64,000 bases of DNA from Gibbula magus. Taxonomy: Eukaryota; Mollusca; Gastropoda; Trochida; Trochidae. The translations under genes and the position numbers were made by a program. Shown here piece by piece: positions 23,617 to 37,300 of the stretch. Under the pieces are notes generated by a model, which searched no databases, was not told where the DNA came from, and saw only the letters and a list, made by a program, of their open reading frames with translations. Each line of letters opens with the position of its first letter. Position 1 is the first letter of the stretch. The stretch is taken from assembly GCA_936450465.1 (NCBI GenBank), contig OW388289.1, positions 74,140,593-74,204,592 on the forward strand, written 5' to 3'.

Positions 23617-24474
23617 TCATATAGTCTTTATTGTTTCATTACTCACACCATCCTACCCACGTGTTTCTTTTTGTATATAATAACCCCCTACGCCATCATC
23701 TGCTTTAGGCTTGAAACGGTATTAGGATCGATCGAAAACGTCGCCACTGTTGACATAAAGACATGTTTATCATCCAGAAACGTATTAGCAGTTTTCTGCA
23801 TTAACAGTGCATGTTCTACTGAAAAGGATTCCCAATTAACTTTTTATAACAACATATTCTTGGTCTTGTTCCCAAATTAGTTGTATACATTAGTTAAACA
23901 TCCGTAATTATAATAGTCTCTATCATGACATCGATTTTACATGAATTAACAATTGAAGGCAATAATGATAGTATATGTAGTATTAAAGACCTTTAACGTT
24001 AATATAACTGAACAAATCATTGGATTTTAACCCAGTGTGTAGAGATAAGGGAGAAAATTATGTTTCTCTTTTTATTTATTATACCATTAAAATGAACTAC
24101 AATAACATTATCTGTAAAGAGACATAATTATGCTTTTTAACATAAGTTTGATAGTCAAATGTTCTAAATCTAGACGTGCGCTGTCACAATGAAATCAAAT
24201 AATTAATTTTGACACTCTCACTCGAGAGATAACGCTTTTTATAACAAAATGATTTTCTGTGAACGGGAGATATAACAATTAAATTGATCAATAACTGTAT
24301 TGTATTACATACGCAATATCAATCAAGATACGAAAATATACGAAATTAAGACAAATGTGGCATTTTGGAATTCGAAACATTATCTTTAACACATTTTAGC
24401 AACTAAATTAAATGATGCGATTGTCTGATTTAATTAGGCCTTTTTAGGAAACTTCTAGTATCACATACATGTGG

Positions 24475-24800
24475 CACGAGGCAGAGGCGTGTTCATGACC
24501 GCGAATGTACGCGCGTACCGCGAACGGCTCCTGAGGCGTGTTCAGAACCGGTAGTACTCTTGTGAACACTTTGGAGCAGTCTCGCCAAGCGAGTATTTAC
24601 TATCCAAAATGGAGTCGCGTGTCACAAAAAAAACCTCAATTTAAATTCGGTAAATTGCTATGTGCAAGGCACCTATAATTTCCAAAATGGTGATGATATT
24701 CTGAAATTATCTTGGGAAGTACTCGCGACCTCAGGTTTCCGTTCAGGAGCCGTTCGCGGGTTCGCGCGTACACGCCAAGCGAGTGCTCGCGGGCTTGTAT
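24475..24800. mobile_element. Inverted-repeat element with GC-rich arms
   Basis: Arms at 24,507-24,534 (with CCGCGAACGGCTCCTGA) and 24,743-24,771 (with TCAGGAGCCGTTCGCGG) are complementary. CGCCAAGCGAGT also occurs as a direct repeat at about 24,572 and 24,773. The arms are GC-rich against an AT-rich background, which suggests a mobile element of about 0.3 kb. Confidence 0.65.
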
Positions 24801-25128
24801 GCTGGATTGGAGCCTGTGGTTGTGCCCAAAAGCCACAATCAACATAACCAGGCCGACAACAAAGACAGTAGGCACTTGAATATAACAGTTACAGTAAAAC
24901 GAAATGACTTGGTAGAGCAACTGGTTTAAACTTCTACATTATATAAAGTTCTATGTCCATGTTGAGCACTTTACTAATTTGTAACAAGGCAAAACTACAC
25001 AAAACAAATTGTTTTTCAATTTGATTATATTATAATTTGGTTAACAATGCGGGGGGTCTCCGAGATTTTGGAGAAACGGTTTGCTTGCGGATGTACCTTA
25101 ATGGTAATTTAAACTGACAGTGAAGCCT

Positions 25129-25358
25129 TCAAAACTTGTTGTGATCCACCTGTACTTCACACAGGTATTTCTGCACTGACGGACAGTGGCTAACTAGCAA
25201 TGTTATTGTTTTGCTGTTTTTTATACAAACACAGTTTTTTAACAACATTTTGGCTGTTTCTCTCTCAAACATCCCCCATCTGGACGCGTCCTTGTAGAAA
25301 GTTCCGTCTGTCCACGTGTACTCGCTTCCATTCCTTGTGAGTCCAATCCATGTGCAGA
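25129..25358 (-). CDS. C-type lectin-like gene, terminal exon (C-terminal half of CTLD)
   Basis: After the acceptor ttattttaaaag the exon reads TC then CTWIGLTRNGSEYTWTDGTF, a linker, and SHCPSVQKYLCEV, ending HNKF and TGA. WIGL, the W.DG motif and the last three conserved cysteines (NCVC, SHC, YLC) identify the second half of a C-type lectin domain. The two leading bases complete the Val codon opened by the G that ends exon 53,068-53,293, so the two exons form one domain across 27.7 kb. The canonical Ca2+/sugar triplets (EPN or QPD) and the WND motif are absent (WGMFERE and LLVSHC stand there), so classical Ca2+-dependent sugar binding is doubtful. Likely secreted or extracellular by family. 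It is convergent with the transporter. Confidence 0.88.
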
Positions 25359-25985
25359 CTTTTAAAATAATACCGAATAAAGTTAAACGAAGGTTAAGAG
25401 TACATTGTCGAATACCTGGTTTTATTAATCTGTCATGAATCATTATTAGAGAATAATAGATTAAAGGTGTATATACAGGTCAATGGGTATGTGTCCATTA
25501 TTGTATTACTCTGGCTTAGGATAAGCTTAGGGAGCATCTTACCCGAACAACCAGTTTAAAACATTGGGTAAAACTTGGAGAAACGATAGCTGGGTGGATC
25601 TTCCTGTTTCAGTATTACTACTTTTAAAGTACAAAACGATAGAAACATATTGTTGATGATATTATTTTCATAAACAGGGAACAGACCAAAAGTTTGAAAC
25701 AACATCGCTGATTGCAACTAGCTATATAGTCAGGATGCTATTTTGCTAGCCAAGAAAGTGCTCCAATTGTAACAAAGGTTACGTTGAGAGAAATCCATTT
25801 CTGTGGGGAGAGAATGTTCCTAAAATTTGAACCTGAATATACAACATCTTCCGGAAGTCATAACTAGCGTAGCAGCAGGCACTGTGACGTTCAGGGGCGG
25901 TGCTCTGCAAAGGTAGCAAAGGAAATTAACGATATGCAGCAAGTCTTAACCCGTGATGGAGGCTGGCGCGAGTTGTGACTTGCGG
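25359..25985 (-). other. 3' end of the lectin intron, non-array part
   Basis: About 0.6 kb between the acceptor and the minisatellite. On the minus strand a pyrimidine/T-rich tract (tattcggtattattttaaaag) precedes the acceptor. No further exon is seen. Confidence 0.7.
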
Positions 25986-27599
25986 AGGGAGTTCAAGAGA
26001 GTAATACCACTAAATTACCAAGGACATGTGGGGAGTTGACCAGAGTAATACCACTAACTTACCAAGGACATTTGGGGAGTTCACCAGAGTAATACCACTA
26101 ACTTACCAAGGACATGGGGGGAGTTGACCAGAGTAATACCACTAACTTACCAATGACATGTGGGGAGTTGACCAGAGTAATACCACTAACTTACCAAGGA
26201 CATGGGGGGAGTTGACCAGAGTAATACCACTAACTTACCAAGGACATTTGGGGAGTTCACCAGAGTAATACCACTAACTTACCAAGGACATTTGGGGAGT
26301 TCACCAGAGTAATACCACTAACTTACCAAGGACATGGGGGGAGTTGACCAGAGTAATACCACTAACTTACCAAGGACATGGGGGGAGTTCACCAGAGTAA
26401 TACCACTAACTTACCAAGGACATTTGGGGAGTTCACCAGAGTAATACCACTAACTTACCAAGGACAAGGGGGGAGTTGACCAGAGTTATACTACTAACTT
26501 ACCAAGGACATGTGGGGAATTCACCAGAGTAATACCACTAACTCACCAAGGACATTTGGGGAGTTGACCAGAGTAATACCACTAACTTACCAAGGACATG
26601 GGGGGAGTTGACCAGAGTAATACCACTTACTTACCAAGGACATGTGGGGAGTTGACCAGAGTAATACCACTAACTTACCAAGGACATGGGGGGAGTTGAC
26701 CAGAGTAATACCACTAACTTACCAAGGACATTATGGGAGTTCACCAGAGTAATACCACTAACTTACCAAGGACATGGGGGGAGTTGACCAGAGTAATACC
26801 ACTAACTCACCAAGGACATGGGGGGAGTTGACCAGAGTAATACCACTAACTCACCAAGGACATGTGGGGAGTTGACCAGAGTAATACCACTAACTCACCA
26901 AGGACATGTGGGGAGTTTACCAGAGTAATACCACTAATTACCAAGGACATGGGGGGAGTTGACCAGAGTAATACCACTAACTTACCAAGGACATGGGGGG
27001 AGTTGACCAGAGTAATACCACTTACTTACCAAGGACATGTGGGGAGTTGACCAGAGTAATACCACTAACTTACCAAGGACATGGGGGGAGTTGACCAGAG
27101 TAATACCACTAACTTACCAAGGACATTATGGGAGTTCACCAGAGTAATACCACTAACTTACCAAGGACATGGGGGGAGTTGACCAGAGTAATACCACTAA
27201 CTTACCAAGGACAGGGGGGAGTTGACCAGAGTAATACCACTAACTCACCAAGGACATGGGGGGAGTTGACCAGAGTAATACCACTAACTCACCAAGGACA
27301 TGTGGGGAGTTGACCAGAGTAATACCACTAACTCACCAAGGACATGTGGGGAGTTTACCAGAGTAATACCACTAATTACCAAGGACATGGGGGGAGTTGA
27401 CCAGAGTAATACCACTAACTCACCAAGGACAGGGGGGGAGTTGACCAGAGTAATACCACTAATTACCAAGGACATGGGGGGAGTTGACCAGAGTAATACC
27501 ACTAATTACCAAGGACATGGGGGGAGTTGACCAGAGTGATACCACTAATTACCAAGGACATGGGGGGAGTTCACCAGAGTGATACCACTAATTACCAAG

Positions 27600-30500
27600 G
27601 ACATGGGGGGAGTTGACCAGAGTAATACCACTAATTACCAAGGACATGTGGGGAGTTGACCAGAGTAATACCACTAATTACCAAGGACATGGGGGGAGTT
27701 CACCAGAGTAATACCACTAATTACCAAGGACAGGGGGGAGTTCACCAGAGTAATACCACTAACTCACCAAGGACATGGGGGGAGTTGACCAGAGTGATAC
27801 CACTAATTACCAAGGACATTTGGGGAGTTGACCAGAGTAATACGACTAACTTACAAAGGACATGGGGGGAGTTGACCAGAGTAATACCACTAACTTACCA
27901 AGGACAGGGGGGAGTTGACCAGAGTAATACCACTAACTCACCAAGGACATGTGGGGAGTTGACCAGAGTAATACCACTAATTACCAAGGACATGGGGGGA
28001 GTTGACCAGAGTAATACCACTAATTACCAAGGACATGGGGGGAGTTGACCAGAGTGATACCACTAATTACCAAGGACATGGGGGGAGTTCACCAGAGTGA
28101 TACCACTAATTACCAAGGACATGGGGGGAGTTGACCAGAGTAATACCACTAATTACCAAGGACATGTGGGGAGTTGACCAGAGTAATACCACTAATTACC
28201 AAGGACATGGGGGGAGTTCACCAGAGTAATACCACTAATTACCAAGGACAGGGGGGAGTTCACCAGAGTAATACCACTAACTCACCAAGGACATGGGGGG
28301 AGTTGACCAGAGTGATACCACTAATTACCAAGGACATTTGGGGAGTTGACCAGAGTAATACCACTAACTTACCAAGGACATGGGGGGAGTTGACCAGAGT
28401 AATACCACTAACTTACCAAGGACAGGGGGGAGTTGACCAGAGTAATACCACTAACTCACCAAGGACATGGGGGGAGTTGACCAGAGTAATACCACTAACT
28501 CACCAAGGACATGTGGGGAGTTGACCAGAGTAATACCACTAACTCACCAAGGACATGTGGGGAGTTTACCAGAGTAATACCACTAATTACCAAGGACATG
28601 GGGGGAGTTGACCAGAGTAATACCACTAACTCACCAAGGACATGGGGGGAGTTGACCAGAGTAATACCACTAACTCACCAAGGACATGTGGGGAGTTGAC
28701 CAGAGTAATACCACTAATTACCAAGGACATGGGGGGAGTTGACCAGAGTAATACCACTAATTACCAAGGACATGGGGGGAGTTGACCAGAGTGATACCAC
28801 TAATTACCAAGGACATGGGGGGAGTTGACCAGAGTGATACCACTAATTACCAAGGACATGGGGGGAGTTGACCAGAGTAATACCACTAATTACCAAGGAC
28901 ATGTGGGGAGTTGACCAGAGTCATACCACTAATTACCAAGGACATGGGGGGAGTTGACCAGAGTAATACCACTAATTACCAAGGACAGGGGGGAGTTCAC
29001 CAGAGTAATACCACTAACTCACCAAGGACATGGGGGGAGTTGACCAGAGTGATACCACTAATTACCAAGGACATGGGGGGAGTTGACCAGAGTAATACCA
29101 CTAATTACCAAGGACATGGGGGGAGTTGACCAGAGTGATACCACTAATTACCAAGGACATGGGGGGAGTTCACCAGAGTGATACCACTAATTACCAAGGA
29201 CATGGGGGGAGTTGACCAGAGTAATACCACTAATTACCAAGGACATGTGGGGAGTTGACCAGAGTAATACCACTAATTACCAAGGACATGGGGGGAGTTC
29301 ACCAGAGTAATACCACTAATTACCAAGGACAGGGGGGAGTTCACCAGAGTAATACCACTAACTCACCAAGGACATGGGGGGAGTTGACCAGAGTGATACC
29401 ACTAATTACCAAGGACATTTGGGGAGTTGACCAGAGTAATACGACTAACTTACCAAGGACATGGGGGGAGTTGACCAGAGTAATACCACTAACTTACCAA
29501 GGACAGGGGGGAGTTGACCAGAGTAATACCACTAACTCACCAAGGACATGTGGGGAGTTGACCAGAGTAATACCACTAATTACCAAGGACATGGGGGGAG
29601 TTGACCAGAGTAATACCACTAATTACCAAGGACATGGGGGGAGTTGACCAGAGTGATACCACTAATTACCAAGGACATGGGGGCAGTTCACCAGAGTGAT
29701 ACCACTAATTACCAAGGACATGGGGGGAGTTGACCAGAGTAATACCACTAATTACCAAGGACATGTGGGGAGTTGACCAGAGTAATACCACTAATTACCA
29801 AGGACATGGGGGGAGTTCACCAGAGTAATACCACTAATTACCAAGGACAGGGGGGAGTTCACCAGAGTAATACCACTAACTCACCAAGGACATGGGGGGA
29901 GTTGACCAGAGTGATACCACTAATTACCAAGGACATTTGGGGAGTTGACCAGAGTAATACCACTAACTTACCAAGGACATGGGGGGAGTTGACCAGAGTA
30001 ATACCACTAACTTACCAAGGACAGGGGGGAGTTGACCAGAGTAATACCACTAACTCACCAAGGACATGGGGGGAGTTGACCAGAGTAATACCACTAACTC
30101 ACCAAGGACATGTGGGGAGTTGACCAGAGTAATACCACTAACTCACCAAGGACATGTGGGGAGTTTACCAGAGTAATACCACTAATTACCAAGGACATGG
30201 GGGGAGTTGACCAGAGTAATACCACTAACTCACCAAGGACATGGGGGGAGTTGACCAGAGTAATACCACTAACTCACCAAGGACATGTGGGGAGTTGACC
30301 AGAGTAATACCACTAATTACCAAGGACATGGGGGGAGTTGACCAGAGTAATACCACTAATTACCAAGGACATGGGGGGAGTTGACCAGAGTGATACCACT
30401 AATTACCAAGGACATGGGGGGAGTTGACCAGAGTGATACCACTAATTACCAAGGACATGGGGGGAGTTGACCAGAGTAATACCACTAATTACCAAGGACA

Positions 30501-30760
30501 TGTGGGGAGTTGACCAGAGTCATACCACTAATTACCAAGGACATGGGGGGAGTTGACCAGAGTAATACCACTAATTACCAAGGACAGGGGGGAGTTCACC
30601 AGAGTAATACCACTAACTCACCAAGGACATGGGGGGAGTTGACCAGAGTGATACCACTAATTACCAAGGACATGGGGGGAGTTGACCAGAGTAATACCAC
30701 TAATTACCAAGGACATGGGGGGAGTTGACCAGAGTAATACCACTAATTACCAAGGACATG
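27600..30760. repeat. 1,599-bp higher-order repeat, two copies
   Basis: Variant-unit order recurs with an offset of 1,599 bp: segments starting 27,656, 28,174, 28,511 and 28,911 recur at 29,255, 29,773, 30,110 and 30,510. A nested 518-bp offset links 27,656 to 28,174. Confidence 0.8.
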
Positions 30761-32599
30761 GGGGGAGTTGACCAGAGTGATACCACTAATTACCAAGGAC
30801 ATGGGGGGAGTTGACCAGAGTAATACCACTAATTACCAAGGACATGGGGGAGTTGACCAGAGTAATACCACTAATTACCAAGGACATGGGGGGAGTTGAC
30901 CAGAGTGATACCACTAATTACCAAGGACATGGGGGGAGTTGACCAGAGTAATACCACTAATTACCAAGGACATGGGGGGAGTTGACCAGAGTAATACCAC
31001 TAATTACCAAGGACATGGGGGGAGTTGACCAGAGTAATACCACTAATTACCAAGGACATGGGGGGAGTTGACCAGAGTGATACCACTAATTACCAAGGAC
31101 ATGGGGGGAGTTGACCACAGTGATACCACTAATTACCAAGGACATGGGGGGAGTTGACCAGAGTAATACCACTAATTACCAAGGACATGGGGGAGTTGAC
31201 CAGAGTAATACCACTAATTACCAAGGACATGGGGGGAGTTGACCAGAGTAATACCACTAACTTACCAAGGACATGTGGGGAGTTGACCAGAGTAATACCA
31301 CTAATTACCAAGGACATGGGGGGAGTTGACCAGAGTGATACCACTAACTTACGAAGGACAGGGGGGAGTTCACCAGAGTAATACCACTAACTTACGAAGG
31401 ACATTTGGGGAGTTGACCAGAGTAATACCACTGACTTACCAAGGACATGGGGGGAGTTGACCAGAGTGATACCACTAATTACCAAGGACATGGGGGGAGT
31501 TGACCAGAGTGATACCACTAATTACCAAGGACATGGGGGGAGTTGACCAGAGTAATACCACTAATTACCAAGGACATGTGGGGAGTTGACCAGAGTCATA
31601 CCACTAATTACCAAGGACATGGGGGGAGTTGACCAGAGTAATACCACTAATTACCAAGGACAGGGGGGAGTTCACCAGAGTAATACCACTAACTCACCAA
31701 GGACATGGGGGGAGTTGACCAGAGTGATACCACTAATTACCAAGGACATGGGGGGAGTTGACCAGAGTAATACCACTAATTACCAAGGACATGGGGAGAG
31801 TTGACCAGAGTAATACCACTAATTACCAAGGACATGGGGGGAGTTGACCAGAGTGATACCACTAATTACCAAGGACATGGGGGGAGTTGACCAGAGTAAT
31901 ACCACTAATTACCAAGGACATGGGGGAGTTGACCAGAGTAATACCACTAATTACCAAGGACATGGGGGGAGTTGACCAGAGTGATACCACTAATTACCAA
32001 GGACATGGGGGGAGTTGACCAGAGTAATACCACTAATTACCAAGGACATGGGGGGAGTTGACCAGAGTAATACCACTAATTACCAAGGACATGGGGGGAG
32101 TTGACCAGAGTAATACCACTAATTACCAAGGACATGGGGGGAGTTGACCAGAGTGATACCACTAATTACCAAGGACATGGGGGGAGTTGACCAGAGTGAT
32201 ACCACTAATTACCAAGGACATGGGGGGGAGTTGACCAGAGTAATACCACTAATTACCAAGGACATGGGGGAGTTGACCAGAGTAATACCACTAATTACCA
32301 AGGACATGGGGGGAGTTGACCAGAGTAATACCACTAACTTACCAAGGACATGTGGGGAGTTGACCAGAGTAATACCACTAATTACCAAGGACATGGGGGG
32401 AGTTGACCAGAGTGATACCACTAACTTACGAAGGACAGGGGGGAGTTCACCAGAGTAATACCACTAACTTACGAAGGACATTTGGGGAGTTGACCAGAGT
32501 AATACCACTAACTTACCAAGGACATGGGGGGAGTTGACCAGAGTAATACCACTAACTTACCAAGGACAGGGGGGAGTTGACCAGAGTAATACCACTAAT

Positions 32600-35500
32600 T
32601 ACCAAGGACATGTGGGGAGTTGACCAGAGTAATACCACTAATTACCAAGGACATGGGGGAGTTGACCAGAGTAATACCACTAACTCACCAAGGACATGTG
32701 GGGAGTTGACCAGAGTAATACCACTAACTTACCAAGGACATTTGGGGAGTTGACCAGAGTAATACCACTAACTTACCAAGGACATGTGGGGAGTTGACCA
32801 GAGTAATACCACTAACTCACCAAGGACATGTGGGGAGTTGACCAGAGTAATACCACTAATTACCAAGGACATGGGGGGAGTTGACCAGAGTAATACCACT
32901 AACTTACCAAGGACATGTGGGGAGTTGACCAGAGTTATACCACTAACTTACCAAGGACATTTGGGGAGTTGACCAGAGTAATACCACTAATTACCAAGGA
33001 CATGGGGGGGAGTTGACCAGAGTGATACCACTAACTTACGAAGGACAGGGGGGAGTTCACCAGAGTAATACCACTAACTTACCAAGGACATGGGGGGAGT
33101 TGACCAGAGTGATACCACTAATTACCAAGGACATGGGGGGAGTTGACCAGAGTAATACCACTAACTCACCAAGGACATGTGGGGAGTTGACCAGAGTAAT
33201 ACCACTAATTACCAAGGACATGTGGGGAGTTGACCAGAGTAATACCACTAACTTACCAAGGACATGGGGGGAGTTGACCAGAGTAATACCACTAACTTAC
33301 CAAGGACATTTGGGGAGTTCACCAGAGTGATACCACTAACTTACGAAGGACAGGGGGGAGTTGACCAGAGTAATACCACTAATTACCAAGGACATGTGGG
33401 GAGTTGACCAGAGTAATACCACTAATTACCAAGGACATGGGGGAGTTGACCAGAGTAATACCACTAACTCACCAAGGACATGTGGGGAGTTGACCAGAGT
33501 AATACCACTAACTTACCAAGGACATTTGGGGAGTTGACCAGAGTAATACCACTAACTTACCAAGGACATGTGGGGAGTTGACCAGAGTAATACCACTAAC
33601 TCACCAAGGACATGTGGGGAGTTGACCAGAGTAATACCACTAATTACCAAGGACATGGGGGGAGTTGACCAGAGTAATACCACTAACTTACCAAGGACAT
33701 TTGGGGAGTTGACCAGAGTAATACCACTAATTACCAAGGACATGGGGGAGTTGACCAGAGTGATACCACTAACTTACGAAGGACAGGGGGGAGTTCACCA
33801 GAGTAATACCACTAACTTACCAAGGACATTTGGGGAGTTGACCAGAGTAATACCACTAATTACCAAGGACATGGGGGGGGGGGGGGGAGTTGACCAGAGT
33901 GATACCACTAACTTACGAAGGACAGGGGGGAGTTCACCAGAGTAATACCACTAACTTACCAAGGACATGGGGGGAGTTGACCAGAGTGATACCACTAATT
34001 ACCAAGGACATGGGGGGAGTTGACCAGAGTAATACCACTAACTCACCAAGGACATGTGGGGAGTTGACCAGAGTAATACCACTAATTACCAAGGACATGT
34101 GGGGAGTTGACCAGAGTAATACCACTAACTTACCAAGGACATGGGGGGAGTTGACCAGAGTAATACCACTAACTTACCAAGGACATTTGGGGAGTTCACC
34201 AGAGTGATACCACTAACTTACGAAGGACAGGGGGGAGTTGACCAGAGTAATACCACTAATTACCAAGGACATGGGGGGAGTTGACCAGAGTGATACCACT
34301 AATTACCAAGGACATGGGGGGAGTTGACCAGAGTGATACCACTAATTACCAAGGACATGGGGGGAGTTGACCAGAGTAATACCACTAATTACCAAGGACA
34401 TGGGGGAGTTGACCAGAGTAATACCACTAATTACCAAGGACATGGGGGGAGTTGACCAGAGTAATACCACTAATTACCAAGGACATGGGGGGAGTTGACC
34501 AGAGTGATACCACTAATTACCAAGTACATGGGGGGAGTTGACCAGAGTGATACCGCTAATTACCAAGGACATGGGGGGAGTTGACCAGAGTAATACCACT
34601 AATTACCAAGGACATGGGGGGAGTTGACCAGAGTAATACCACTAATTACCAAGGACATGGGGGGAGTTGACCAGAGTAATACCACTAACTTACCAAGGAC
34701 ATGTGGGGAGTTGACCAGAGTAATACCACTAATTACCAAGGACTTGGGGGGAGTTGACCAGAGTGATACCACTAATTACCAAGGACATGTGGGGAGTTGA
34801 CCAGAGTAATACCACTAATTACCAAGGACATGGGGGGAGTTGACCAGATTTATACCACTAACTTACGAAGGACAGGGGGGAGTTCACCAGAGTAATACCA
34901 CTAACTTACCAAGGACATTTGGGGAGTTGACCAGAGTAATACCACTAACTTACGAAGGACAGGGGGGAGTTGACCAGAGTAATACCACTAATTACCAAGG
35001 ACATGGGGGGAGTTGACCAGAGTGATACCACTAATTACCAAGGACATGGGGGGAGTTGACCAGAGTAATACCACTAATTACCAAGGACATGGGGGGAGTT
35101 GACCAGAGTAATACCACTAATTACCAAGGACATGGGGGGAGTTGACCAGAGTGATACCACTAATTACCAAGTACATGGGGGGAGTTGACCAGAGTGATAC
35201 CACTAACTTACGAAGGACAGGGGGGAGTTCACCAGAGTAATACCACTAACTTACGAAGGACATTTGGGGAGTTGACCAGAGTAATACCACTAACTTACCA
35301 AGGACATGGGGTGAGTTGACCAGAGTAATACCACTAACTTACCAAGGACAGGGGGGAGTTGACCAGAGTAATACCACTAATTACCAAGGACATGTGGGGA
35401 GTTGACCAGAGTAATACCACTAATTACCAAGGACATGGGGGAGTTGACCAGAGTAATACCACTAACTCACCAAGGACATGTGGGGAGTTGACCAGAGTAA

Positions 35501-37300
35501 TACCACTAACTTACCAAGGACATTTGGGGAGTTGACCAGAGTAATACCACTAACTTACCAAGGACATGTGGGGAGTTGACCAGAGTAATACCACTAACTC
35601 ACCAAGGACATGTGGGGAGTTGACCAGAGTAATACCACTAATTACCAAGGACATGGGGGGAGTTGACCAGAGTAATACCACTAACTTACCAAGGACATGT
35701 GGGGAGTTGACCAGAGTTATACCACTAACTTACCAAGGACATTTGGGGAGTTGACCAGAGTAATACCACTAATTACCAAGGACATGGGGGGGAGTTGACC
35801 AGAGTGATACCACTAACTTACGAAGGACAGGGGGGAGTTCACCAGAGTAATACCACTAACTTACCAAGGACATGGGGGGAGTTGACCAGAGTGATACCAC
35901 TAATTACCAAGGACATGGGGGGAGTTGACCAGAGTAATACCACTAACTCACCAAGGACATGTGGGGAGTTGACCAGAGTAATACCACTAATTACCAAGGA
36001 CATGTGGGGAGTTGACCAGAGTAATACCACTAACTTACCAAGGACATGGGGGGAGTTGACCAGAGTAATACCACTAACTTACCAAGGACATTTGGGGAGT
36101 TCACCAGAGTGATACCACTAACTTACGAAGGACAGGGGGGAGTTGACCAGAGTAATACCACTAATTACCAAGGACATGTGGGGAGTTGACCAGAGTAATA
36201 CCACTAATTACCAAGGACATGGGGGAGTTGACCAGAGTAATACCACTAACTCACCAAGGACATGTGGGGAGTTGACCAGAGTAATACCACTAACTTACCA
36301 AGGACATTTGGGGAGTTGACCAGAGTAATACCACTAACTTACCAAGGACATGTGGGGAGTTGACCAGAGTAATACCACTAACTCACCAAGGACATGTGGG
36401 GAGTTGACCAGAGTAATACCACTAATTACCAAGGACATGGGGGGAGTTGACCAGAGTAATACCACTAACTTACCAAGGACATTTGGGGAGTTGACCAGAG
36501 TAATACCACTAATTACCAAGGACATGGGGGAGTTGACCAGAGTGATACCACTAACTTACGAAGGACAGGGGGGAGTTCACCAGAGTAATACCACTAACTT
36601 ACCAAGGACATTTGGGGAGTTGACCAGAGTAATACCACTAATTACCAAGGACATGGGGGGGAGTTGACCAGAGTAATACCACTAACTTACCAAGGACATG
36701 GGGGGAGTTGACCAGAGTAATACCACTAACTTACCAAGGACATTTGGGGAGTTCACCAGAGTGATACCACTAACTTACGAAGGACAGGGGGGAGTTGACC
36801 AGAGTAATACCACTAATTACCAAGGACATGGGGGGAGTTGACCAGAGTGATACCACTAATTACCAAGGACATGGGGGGAGTTGACCAGAGTGATACCACT
36901 AATTACCAAGGACATGGGGGGAGTTGACCAGAGTAATACCACTAATTACCAAGGACATGGGGGAGTTGACCAGAGTAATACCACTAATTACCAAGGACAT
37001 GGGGGGAGTTGACCAGAGTAATACCACTAATTACCAAGGACATGGGGGGAGTTGACCAGAGTGATACCACTAATTACCAAGTACATGGGGGGAGTTGACC
37101 AGAGTGATACCGCTAATTACCAAGGACATGGGGGGAGTTGACCAGAGTAATACCACTAATTACCAAGGACATGGGGGGAGTTGACCAGAGTAATACCACT
37201 AATTACCAAGGACATGGGGGGAGTTGACCAGAGTAATACCACTAACTTACCAAGGACATGTGGGGAGTTGACCAGAGTAATACCACTAATTACCAAGGAC
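32600..37300. repeat. 2,782-bp higher-order repeat with a nested 877-bp duplication
   Basis: Segments at 32,784, 33,013 and 33,568 recur at 35,566, 35,795 and 36,350 (offset 2,782). The segment 33,013-33,330 also recurs at 33,890-34,207 (offset 877), just after the expanded G run. Confidence 0.8.
33872..33887 (+). repeat. Expanded G15 homopolymer inside one array unit
   Basis: The unit following GGACAT has 15 consecutive G (33,873-33,887), where other units have four to seven. It may be a real slippage expansion or a sequencing/assembly artefact. Confidence 0.85.

Larger units (their letters stand above)
21925..25128. other. Intergenic region between convergent genes, rich in palindromes
   Basis: Between the transporter stop (+) and the lectin stop (-). 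It holds four inverted-repeat elements, listed separately. A possible polyadenylation hexamer AATAAA lies at 22,339-22,344 for the + gene. Other stretches are AT-rich with short unrelated open frames. Confidence 0.7.
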
